A stretch of DNA of 64,000 bases from Sphingomonas lacusdianchii (GTDB taxonomy: Bacteria > Pseudomonadota > Alphaproteobacteria > Sphingomonadales > Sphingomonadaceae): assembly GCF_022664395.1 (NCBI RefSeq), contig NZ_JAKRET010000009.1, positions 124,001 through 188,000 on the forward strand, in the 5' to 3' direction. This document shows positions 28,864 to 35,121 of the stretch, one piece after another; the first letter of the stretch is position 1, and the number at the start of each line of letters is the position of its first letter. Position numbers and translations under genes: made by a program. The notes below the pieces were generated by a model. The model saw nothing but the letters and a program-made list of their open reading frames with translations. It searched no databases and was not told the origin of the DNA.

Positions 28864-29991
28864 ATGAAATGGTTCGGACGCAGGTCCGGGCGCGACGGGT
28901 CGCGTCCGGTGTTGGCGCGTGGCGGCGCGGGGGCGGTGTTGTGGCGGGAGGGGAGCGGACCGGCGGCGGGCGGCTGGGCGCAAGGATATGAGGCACAGGT
29001 GCGCGCGGCGTATCTGAACAATCCGGTGGCGCAGCGTGCGGTGCGGCTGGTGGCCGAAGGGGTCGCGGCGATGCCGGTCACGGGCGATGCCCGCGCGGTG
29101 GCGCTGGTCGCGGCGCGATCGGCGGGGCAGGAATTGCTGGAGAGCGTGGCCGCGCAACTGCTGCTGCACGGCAATGCCTATGTCCAGTTGATCGAGGACG
29201 GGACGGGCGGGATCGGCGAACTCTATGCACTGCGGCCCGAGCGGGTGACGGTCGAGGCCGATGCGGCGGGGTGGCCGGTCGCGTACCGCTACCGCGTGGG
29301 TGAGCGGGTGACGCGGATTGCGGCGGAGGACGGCGCGGGGCGACCGGCGGTGGTGCATATCCGCGGCTTCCACCCGCTCGACGATCATTACGGGCTGGGG
29401 TGTCTGGGCGCGGCGGCGGGGGCGGTCGCGATCCATAACGAGGCGGCGCGGTGGAACAAGGCGCTGCTCGACAATGCCGCGCGGCCTTCCGGGGCGCTGG
29501 TCCATGATCCGGGCGATGGCGGGGTGTTGTCGGGCGAGCAGTTCGACCGGCTGCGCGCGCAGATGGACGATGCCTTTGCCGGGGCGGCCAATGCCGGGCG
29601 GCCGATGCTATTGGACGGGGGGCTGAAATGGCAGGCGATGAGCCTGACCCCGGCGGACATGGATTTCGTGGGGCTGAAGGGGCAGGCGGCGCGCGAGATC
29701 GCGCTGGCCTTCGGGGTGCCGCCGATGCTGCTCGGGCTGCCGGGGGACAATACGTTCGCGAATTATCGCGAGGCGAACCGGGTGCTCTGGCGGCAGACGA
29801 TCGTGCCCTTGGGCGGGCGGGTGCTGGGTGCCTTGGGGCAGGCGATCGACGGGTGGCTGGGGAGCGGGGCGCTGGGCGTCGATCTCGACCGGGTGGTGGC
29901 GCTGAGCGACGAGCGCGATCAGTTGTGGGCGCGGGTCGGGGCGGCGGATTTTTTGAGTGCCGAGGAGAAGCGGGCGTTGGTGGGACTGTGA
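28864..29991 (+). CDS. GTA portal protein (gp3)
   Basis: This 375-residue HK97-type portal forms the dodecameric DNA channel at the capsid vertex. Matching features are YLNNPVAQRAVRLVAEGVAAMP near the start, LLLHGNAYVQLIEDG, the DDHYGLGCLGAA motif, and the C-terminal FGVPPMLLGLPGDNTFANYREANRVLW, which is diagnostic of phage portals. AGGAGG lies ideally ahead of ATG 28864, fitting a fresh start after a gap. Upstream repeats separate it from the terminase genes. Confidence 0.93.
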   Translation: MKWFGRRSGRDGSRPVLARGGAGAVLWREGSGPAAGGWAQGYEAQVRAAYLNNPVAQRAVRLVAEGVAAMPVTGDARAVALVAARSAGQELLESVAAQLLLHGNAYVQLIEDGTGGIGELYALRPERVTVEADAAGWPVAYRYRVGERVTRIAAEDGAGRPAVVHIRGFHPLDDHYGLGCLGAAAGAVAIHNEAARWNKALLDNAARPSGALVHDPGDGGVLSGEQFDRLRAQMDDAFAGAANAGRPMLLDGGLKWQAMSLTPADMDFVGLKGQAAREIALAFGVPPMLLGLPGDNTFANYREANRVLWRQTIVPLGGRVLGALGQAIDGWLGSGALGVDLDRVVALSDERDQLWARVGAADFLSAEEKRALVGL

Positions 29992-29999
29992 TTTCCCAC

Positions 30000-30090
30000 G
30001 CCGTACCGCCGCGCAGGCGGGGGTTCAGGGATCGAGGCGCAAGCCGCTGTTTTGCTGGGCTCTGGACCCCCGCCTGCGCGGGGGTACGGC
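30000..30090. repeat. Palindromic element, CGCGCAGGCGGGGG class
   Basis: Arms of about 30 bases (30000-30029 and 30061-30090) are inverted copies with two or three mismatches; the words GTACC and CGCGCAGGCGGGGG mark this class. Related copies lie at 33234-33314 and 33521-33606. It begins 9 bases past the portal stop. Confidence 0.8.
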
Positions 30091-30106
30091 TTCTTCATGG
30101 AGCGGT

Positions 30107-30256
30107 TCAGTAGGGGACGCTGCACGTCATCGACAGGCGGTCGAAGCTGCCGCCCGCCTGGGCGCAGCGTTTCCCCTTCAGGATCGGCATGGCGAAGGTG
30201 AAGGCGAGGAGGGCCGCCCCGAAGGCGGCGAGGATGATGCGCAGGCGGGGTCTCAC
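30107..30256 (-). CDS. Small membrane protein on the strand opposite the GTA genes
   Basis: A 49-residue protein from a GTG start at 30256: basic start MRPRLRI, one membrane helix (ILAAFGAALLAFTFAMPIL), then KGKRCAQAGGSFDRLSMTCSVPY with two cysteines. The balanced composition and high third-position GC suggest a real gene, though it is short and antisense to the operon. No good ribosome site is visible. Function unknown. Confidence 0.4.
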   Translation of the reverse strand: MRPRLRIILAAFGAALLAFTFAMPILKGKRCAQAGGSFDRLSMTCSVPY

Positions 30257-30292
30257 GGGGACGCCGCCTAGCACGGGATCAGGAGACAGGCG

Positions 30293-30601
30293 ATGGGCGA
30301 CGGGGTGCTGCTGGCGCAGCTGATGGGGCAGGCGCCGGACGATGGCGCCGACCTGCAGACGCTGCGCGCGATTGCGGAGGAGGCGGGCGAGCTGGGCGCA
30401 AGCCGGGCGATGGCGCGGATCGGGCTGTCGGATGCGGCGGCGGCGGGCGATGTGCAGGAGCTGCGCGAACTGTTGAAGGCGTGGCGCGATGCGAAAAGGT
30501 CGGCGGTGCGGGCGGCGCTCGCATGGGTGATGCGGATGGTGTTCGCGCTGCTGCTGGTCGGGATCGCGGTGAAGAGCGGGTGGCCCGAATGGGCGCGGTG
30601 A
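30293..30601 (+). CDS. GTA gp3.5-like DUF6127 protein
   Basis: This 102-residue protein has a helical N-terminal part (DLQTLRAIAEEAGELGASRAMARIGLSD), a second helix (VQELRELLKAWRDAKRS) and a C-terminal membrane segment (VMRMVFALLLVGIAVKSGW). The position between portal and protease corresponds to RcGTA gene 3.5; I recognise the pattern as DUF6127. The role in the particle is not known. Its stop overlaps the protease start (GTGA). Confidence 0.75.
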   Translation: MGDGVLLAQLMGQAPDDGADLQTLRAIAEEAGELGASRAMARIGLSDAAAAGDVQELRELLKAWRDAKRSAVRAALAWVMRMVFALLLVGIAVKSGWPEWAR

Positions 30602-30966
30602 GGTTCGCAGGGTACGCCGCGATCTTCGGGCGGGCGGACCGGGGTGGCGATGTGGTCTTGCCCGGCGCGCTGACGGCGGCGGGGCGGGTGCCGCTGTTGT
30701 GGCAGCATCGGGGCGAGCCGATCGGGACGGTCGAGCTGCTCGGCGAGGATGCGCGGGGCTTGCGGGTCGTCGGGCGGATCGAAGGGGGCGAGGCGGCGCG
30801 GCTGGTGGCGTGCGGGGCGGTGACCGGGCTGTCGTTCGGCTATCGCGCGACGCAGGTGCGCCAGGGCGCGTGGCGGACGATCGCGGCGGCCGAGCTGGTC
30901 GAGGTCAGTATCGTCGCGCAGCCGATGCAGCCGCTCGCCCGCATTCATGCCGTCGAGGACGGGTGA
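30598..30966 (+). CDS. GTA prohead protease (gp4)
   Basis: This 122-residue HK97-type (U35-like) maturation protease trims the capsid leader. It starts MRFAGYAAIFGRADRGGDVVLPGAL, has the catalytic-type His in LLWQHRGEPIG and the Ser in GLSFGYRA, and ends with VEVSIVAQPMQPLA. GTG 30598 is chosen for its overlap with the preceding stop and family N-terminus; ATG 30589 is the alternative. The capsid gene starts within its stop codon (GTGA). Confidence 0.88.
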   Translation: MRFAGYAAIFGRADRGGDVVLPGALTAAGRVPLLWQHRGEPIGTVELLGEDARGLRVVGRIEGGEAARLVACGAVTGLSFGYRATQVRQGAWRTIAAAELVEVSIVAQPMQPLARIHAVEDG

Positions 30967-31985
30967 GTTTGTTTGGAAACGCGCGGAGGCGCGCGTTTCG
31001 GCGGTGCCGGCCGATGCTGAGCGGCGCGGCGCCGGGGGGTGGCTTCGGCGCGTTCGTGCGTAGCGGGTCCGAGGTCGAGACCAAGGCGGTGGCGGGGACC
31101 AGCGACGCGGCGGGCGGCGTGGCGGTGCCGCGTGAGATCGATGCGATGATCGGCGCGACGCTGAAGAGCGCCAGCCCGATCCGCCGCATCGCGCAGGTGG
31201 TGAGCGTCGGCACGGCGGGCTATCGCAAGCTGGTGACCAGCGGCGGCACGCCGTCGGGCTGGGCGAGCGAAGGCGGCGCGCGGCCCGAGACGGCGACGCC
31301 GACCTTCAACGAGATCGCGCCGCCGATGGGCGAGCTCTATGCCAATCCGGCGGCGAGCCAGGCGATGCTCGACGATGCCGCGTTCGATGTCGAGCAATGG
31401 CTGGCGGGCGAGATCGCGAGCGAATTCGCCCGCGCCGAGGGGCAGGCGTTCGTCAGCGGCAATGGCGTGGGGCGGCCGCGCGGGTTCCTGACCGGGCCGA
31501 CCGCCGCGACGGGCGACGCGACGCGGCCGTTCGAGACGATGCAGTATCTGGCGAGCGGGGCGGCGGCGGACTTCGGCGCCGAGCCGGAGAACCGGCTGAT
31601 CGATCTGGTGCAAGCGCTGCGCGGGGCGTACCGGCAGGGGGCGAGCTTCGTAATGAACGCGCAGACCGCGGCGCGCATCCGCAAGTTCAAGAGCGCCGAG
31701 GGCGCGTTCCTGTGGATGCCGGGGCTGGCGGCGGGGCAGCCCGATACGCTGCTCGGCTATCCGGTGGTCGAGGCGGAGGACATGCCGGATATAGCCGCGG
31801 GTGCCTTCCCGATCGCGTTCGGTAATTTCAAGGCGGGCTATCTGATTACCGAGCGGGCCGAGACGCAGATCCTGCGCGATCCCTATTCGAACAAGCCGTT
31901 CGTCCATTTCTACGCGACCAAGCGCGTCGGCGGGGCGGTGGTCAATTCGGAGGCGATCAAACTGCTGAAGATCGCGGCGGCGTAA
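30963..31985 (+). CDS. GTA major capsid protein (gp5), short leader
   Basis: This 340-residue HK97-fold protein has the conserved core: AVPREIDAMIGATLKSASPIRR, GWASEGGARPET, ANPAASQAMLDDAAFDVE, FVSGNGVGRPRGFL and the C-terminal DPYSNKPFVHFYATKRVGG. The part before the mature start (VETKAVAG) is only about 40 residues, whereas HK97/RcGTA capsids carry about 100 residues of scaffolding delta domain. The GTG start overlaps the protease stop. A 9-6-9 base inverted repeat (GAAACGCGC...GCGCGTTTC) lies at its start. Confidence 0.92.
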   Translation: MSLFGNARRRAFRRCRPMLSGAAPGGGFGAFVRSGSEVETKAVAGTSDAAGGVAVPREIDAMIGATLKSASPIRRIAQVVSVGTAGYRKLVTSGGTPSGWASEGGARPETATPTFNEIAPPMGELYANPAASQAMLDDAAFDVEQWLAGEIASEFARAEGQAFVSGNGVGRPRGFLTGPTAATGDATRPFETMQYLASGAAADFGAEPENRLIDLVQALRGAYRQGASFVMNAQTAARIRKFKSAEGAFLWMPGLAAGQPDTLLGYPVVEAEDMPDIAAGAFPIAFGNFKAGYLITERAETQILRDPYSNKPFVHFYATKRVGGAVVNSEAIKLLKIAAA

Positions 31986-31991
31986 GTCGTC

Positions 31992-32012
31992 GGGGCGGGC
32001 GCAGCCCGCCCC
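31992..32012 (+). terminator. Hairpin after the capsid gene
   Basis: GGGGCGGGC-GCA-GCCCGCCCC is a perfect 9-bp stem with a 3-base loop, starting 7 bases past the capsid stop. There is no T-run, so it may act as a partial terminator or as protection of the capsid message from 3' decay. Confidence 0.45.
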
Positions 32013-32017
32013 GGGAC

Positions 32018-32095
32018 GGTGCCGGCCCACTCCCCCGCCCGGCCACCCATCGAGGATACCGTGTGGGTGGCCGGGAGGGGGAGCGCGCCGGCACC
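32018..32095. repeat. Long inverted repeat between capsid and gp6 genes
   Basis: Arms 32018-32050 and 32063-32095 are 33 bases each and pair at nearly all positions (GGTGCCGGC outermost, GGCCACCCA/TGGGTGGCC innermost) around a 12-base loop. With the hairpin just before it, this fills the 148-base gap between capsid and connector genes. Confidence 0.8.
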
Positions 32096-32133
32096 GCCAT
32101 CCGCGTGCGCGGATCAAAAAACGGGAGAATGAA

Positions 32134-32628
32134 ATGAGCGCAGCGCCTTTTCCGGCGGCGGCGATCGCGGGGGTGCGCGCGGCGGTGCGGGACTATCTGC
32201 GGATCACCGGCGATGCCGAGGATGCGGCGATCGATCGGCTGGCGGCGAGCGCGCTGGCGCTGGCCGAGGCCTATACCGGGACCGCGATCATCGAGCGGAC
32301 GCATGATGCGATGATGGCCGGGTGCAGCGACTGGCGGGCGCTGCCGGTCGTGCCGGTCAGCGCGATCATCGCCGTGCCGCCGGTCACGGCGATCGATATC
32401 GATGGCGACGGGACCGGATGGGTACGGATGGCGGCGGCCAGCCCGGTGCACTTCACCGCCGGAATCGCGGCGACATGGGACGCGGTGCCGGCGCCGGTCG
32501 CGCAGGGGGTGGTCCTGCTGGTCGCGCATCTGTTCGACCAACGGACGGCGAGCGCCGCGCCACCGGCGGCGGTGGGGGCGCTGTGGCGGCCGTGGCGGCG
32601 GATGCGGCTGACGGGGGCGCGGCGATGA
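32134..32628 (+). CDS. GTA head-tail connector (gp6)
   Basis: This 164-residue protein has the gp6-like connector layout: a helical start (AAVRDYLRITGDAEDAAIDRLAASALALAEAYTGTAII), a beta middle (VPVSAIIAVPPVTAIDIDGDG) and AQGVVLLVAHLFDQRT near the end. It forms the ring under the portal. Good ribosome site GGGAGAATGA before ATG 32134. It overlaps the next gene by 4 bases. Confidence 0.8.
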   Translation: MSAAPFPAAAIAGVRAAVRDYLRITGDAEDAAIDRLAASALALAEAYTGTAIIERTHDAMMAGCSDWRALPVVPVSAIIAVPPVTAIDIDGDGTGWVRMAAASPVHFTAGIAATWDAVPAPVAQGVVLLVAHLFDQRTASAAPPAAVGALWRPWRRMRLTGARR

Positions 32629-32828
32629 GGGCGGCGCTGGTGCTCGGCCAAGCCGTGGCCGAGCGGCGGGCGGAGATGGTGCGGGCGCGGGTTGCGGCGG
32701 TAGCGGAGGACGTGCCGGGGGTGGCGGTCGCGGTCGAGGGCGACGCGGTCGTGCTGTCGGGGCGCAGCCTCATGCGGCGGACGATCGTCGATCCGCGATT
32801 GCAGGATATCGCGGGGTGGAAGCGATGA
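32625..32828 (+). CDS. Small GTA gene at the gp7 position
   Basis: A 67-residue protein (MRAALVLGQAVAERRAEMVRAR...) with a helix and a short beta part (VPGVAVAVEGDAVVLSGRSL). It occupies the place of RcGTA gp7, the head-tail adaptor of about 110 residues, but is much shorter and I do not recognise it as that family. Overlaps of 4 bases on both sides support it as a real gene. Confidence 0.65.
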   Translation: MRAALVLGQAVAERRAEMVRARVAAVAEDVPGVAVAVEGDAVVLSGRSLMRRTIVDPRLQDIAGWKR

Positions 32829-33205
32829 TCGCGGGGACGCTGTTGCAGGCGATGCTGGTCGCGCGGCTGCGCGCGGTGCTGGCGGGGGCAAACGTGTTCG
32901 AGGCGCCGCCGGTCAGGAGCGCGAGGCCGTTCGTCGTGGTCGACATGCCGGTGCTGTCCGACTGGGGGACCAAGGATGCCGCCGGGCGCGAGGGGCGCGT
33001 GGTCGTGCAGCTGTTCGACGATGGCGAGGTGCCCGATCGGCTGCGGACGCTGGCGGCGGCGGCGGAGGGGGCGGTGCTGTCGGCGCCGGTCGCGCTTAGC
33101 GGATGGCGGATTGTCAGTCTGGTGTTCGTGCGCAGCCGGGTAATGCGCGACGGCAAGGGCTGGGTCGGGTCGGTCGAGTTTCGGGTGCGGATGCTGGCGG
33201 GTTGA
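32825..33205 (+). CDS. GTA tail completion protein (gp8-like, DUF3168)
   Basis: This 126-residue protein matches the DUF3168 tail-terminator pattern: MIAGTLLQAMLVARLRAVLAG, FVVVDMPVLSDWGTKDAAGREGRVVVQLFDDGE in the middle, and VFVRSRVMRDGKGWVGSVEFRVRM at the end. It caps the tail tube near the head. ATG 32825 overlaps the previous stop. Confidence 0.82.
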   Translation: MIAGTLLQAMLVARLRAVLAGANVFEAPPVRSARPFVVVDMPVLSDWGTKDAAGREGRVVVQLFDDGEVPDRLRTLAAAAEGAVLSAPVALSGWRIVSLVFVRSRVMRDGKGWVGSVEFRVRMLAG

Positions 33206-33233
33206 GGGTCGCAGGTCGGGAGGGTCGGACTTC

Positions 33234-33606
33234 GGCGAATGCCGGGGTCCAGGGTTACAAGCGCAAGCGGTTGTTTTGCTTGGCTCTGGACCCCCGCCTG
33301 CGCGGGGGTACGGCAAATATGCGGCGTCGCGCGCGGACTTTCGCAGGTCTCGCGAGGGCCGGGGTCCGGTTGCGGCGCGGTTCCGACGACACAGCAGCGT
33401 CCCCCAACTGGGCCCCGGCCTTCGCCGGGGTACGAGCGGGGAAAGGGTAGCGTGTGTCGCACTGGGTCCCCGCCTTCGCGGGACTTCTGCGAAAATACCC
33501 TACCCAAAAAAAATCCATCCGTACCCCCGCGCAGGCGGGGGTCCAGAGCCAAGCAAAACCACGGCTTGCGCATGTGGCCCTGGGTCCCCGCCTTCGCGGG
33601 GACACG
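33234..33606. repeat. Cluster of three to four palindromic elements
   Basis: The gap 33206-33672 between gp8 and gp9 has no gene. It holds one CGCGCAGGCGGGGG-class element (about 33234-33314), one tilS-class element (about 33351-33434, with CCAACTGGGCCCCGGCCTTCGCCGG), and further units with GGTCCCCGCCTTCGCGGG (about 33463-33485 and 33521-33606). The last contains facing arms near CGCAGGCGGGGGTCCAGAG. Confidence 0.8.
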
Positions 33607-33672
33607 GTGGATTTTTGGCAGAGGTGTCGCCTGGGCGGCGATCGGGCGCATCGACAACATCAGGAGGAAAAT

Positions 33673-34080
33673 ATGGCGGCGGAGAAGGGTAGCGCGTTTC
33701 TGTTGAAGATCGGGAACGGGGCGGTGCCGGTGGCCTATGCGACGGTCGCGGGGCTGCGGACCACGCAGTTGAGCGTCAATGGCGAGGCGGTGGCGATCAC
33801 CAGCAAGGATTCGGGCGGGTGGCGCGAATTGCTGTCGGGGGCGGGGGTGCGGTCGGTCAGCGTGTCGGGGGCGGGGGTGTTCACCGGGTCGGCGGCGGAG
33901 GTGCGGCTGCGCGGCAATGCGCTTGCCGGCACGATCGACGAGTATCGGCTGACGTTCGAAGGGGGCGAGACGATGACCGGGCGGTTCCTCGTCACGCGGC
34001 TCGATTATGCCGGCGATTATAATGGCGAGCGCAATTACACGCTGGCGCTCGAATCCTCCGGCCCGGTGGTGTCGGCGTGA
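33673..34080 (+). CDS. GTA major tail protein (gp9)
   Basis: This 135-residue tail-tube protein has the GTA gp9/TP901-1 pattern: GSAFLLKIGNG, VAGLRTTQLSVNGEAVAITSKDSGGWRELLSGAGVRSVSVSGAGVF, and FLVTRLDYAGDYNGERNYTLALESSGPV. Hexamers of it form the tail tube. AGGAGG precedes ATG 33673. It overlaps gp10 by 4 bases. Confidence 0.92.
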   Translation: MAAEKGSAFLLKIGNGAVPVAYATVAGLRTTQLSVNGEAVAITSKDSGGWRELLSGAGVRSVSVSGAGVFTGSAAEVRLRGNALAGTIDEYRLTFEGGETMTGRFLVTRLDYAGDYNGERNYTLALESSGPVVSA

Positions 34081-34388
34081 GCGGCGCGGCGAACACGGCG
34101 CGCGGCGAGGCCAGTCTGCGTGTCCGGGGCGAGACGTTGGTGTTGCGGCCCAGTTTCGCGGCGCTGGTCGCGGCGGAGGGGGAACTTGGCTCGCTGTTCG
34201 CGCTGGTCGAGCGCACGGCGGCGGGGCGGCTGATGCTCGGCGAACTGGTCGCGCTGTTGTGGCATTGCCTGCGCGATCCGGTGGCGATGTCGCGCGAGGA
34301 GTTTGCCGAGGCGGTGACGGCCGCCGGGATCGCGGCGGCGACGCCCGCGCTGAAAATGCTGATCGCGCAGATATTGGGCGGGCGGTGA
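34077..34388 (+). CDS. GTA gp10, tail assembly chaperone-like
   Basis: This 103-residue protein matches the GTA-gp10 family (RGEASLRVRGETLVLRPSFAALVAAEGELGSLFALVERTA, then LVALLWHCLRDP). It probably acts as a tail chaperone with gp10.1. GTG start at 34077 overlapping the gp9 stop. Confidence 0.88.
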   Translation: MSGAANTARGEASLRVRGETLVLRPSFAALVAAEGELGSLFALVERTAAGRLMLGELVALLWHCLRDPVAMSREEFAEAVTAAGIAAATPALKMLIAQILGGR

Positions 34389-34576
34389 GGTTCGCCGAAA
34401 GCGCGGCGCGGGCGGCCGGGCTGGCGGGGGTGGCGTTCGGGTGGAGCCCGGATGCCTTTTGGGGCGCGACGCCCGCCGAACTGAACGCGCTGGTGCAAGC
34501 GGTGCGGGGCGATGCGCCCGCCCCCTGCGACCGCGCGACGATCGACATGCTGAAGGAGCGTTTTCCCGATGGATGA
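34385..34576 (+). CDS. GTA gp10.1, phage tail assembly chaperone
   Basis: A 63-residue protein from GTG 34385: MRFAESAARAAGLAGVAFGW, then SPDAFWGATPAELNAL, a strong match to the small tail-assembly chaperone of the rcc01693 type. It overlaps gp10 by 4 bases and gp11 by 8. Confidence 0.85.
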   Translation: MRFAESAARAAGLAGVAFGWSPDAFWGATPAELNALVQAVRGDAPAPCDRATIDMLKERFPDG

Positions 34577-35120
34577 GGAAATCGAACGGCTGATCGTGCG
34601 CGTGCGCGCCGATACCGCCGGGTTCGCGAGCGACGTGGCGGCGATGCAGGCCAGTCTGGACGGGCCGTTCAAGGGCGGGGTCGAGCGGGCGGGGCGCGCG
34701 ATCGAGAGCGCGCTGGGCCGCGCGATCCGCACCGGCAAGCTCGATCTGGACAGCCTGCGCGACGCGGCGCTGAAGATATTGGCGGAGATCGCGGCGGCGG
34801 CGGTGCTGGGCAAGACCGGCGCGGGCGGCGGCACGGCGGGCGGGATCGCCAGCGTGCTGGGGGCGCTGGTGAGCGGCGCGCCGGGGCGGGCCACGGGCGG
34901 CCCGGTCAGCCCGGCGCGACCCTATATCGTCGGCGAGCGCGGGCCGGAATGGTTCGTACCGACCAGCAGCGGGCATGTCGTGCCGATGCAGGCAGGGCAG
35001 GCGCGCGAGGTGCGGGTTGCGATCACGGTCCATGCACCGGGGCAGGATGCGCCGCGCGCGCTGCAGCAATCGAGCCGGCAGGTCGCGCGGGCGGTGCGCG
35101 CCGCGCTGATGGAGGCGTGA
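34569..35120 (+). CDS. GTA tail tape measure protein (gp11)
   Basis: This 183-residue protein has a coiled N-terminal part (VRADTAGFASDVAAMQASLDGPF), an Ala/Gly-rich hydrophobic middle and the conserved end RATGGPVSPARPYIVGERGPEWFVPTSSGHVVP, typical of short GTA tape measures. Its length sets the tail length, so a short tail is expected. Confidence 0.88.
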   Translation: MDEEIERLIVRVRADTAGFASDVAAMQASLDGPFKGGVERAGRAIESALGRAIRTGKLDLDSLRDAALKILAEIAAAAVLGKTGAGGGTAGGIASVLGALVSGAPGRATGGPVSPARPYIVGERGPEWFVPTSSGHVVPMQAGQAREVRVAITVHAPGQDAPRALQQSSRQVARAVRAALMEA

Positions 35121-35121
35121 G

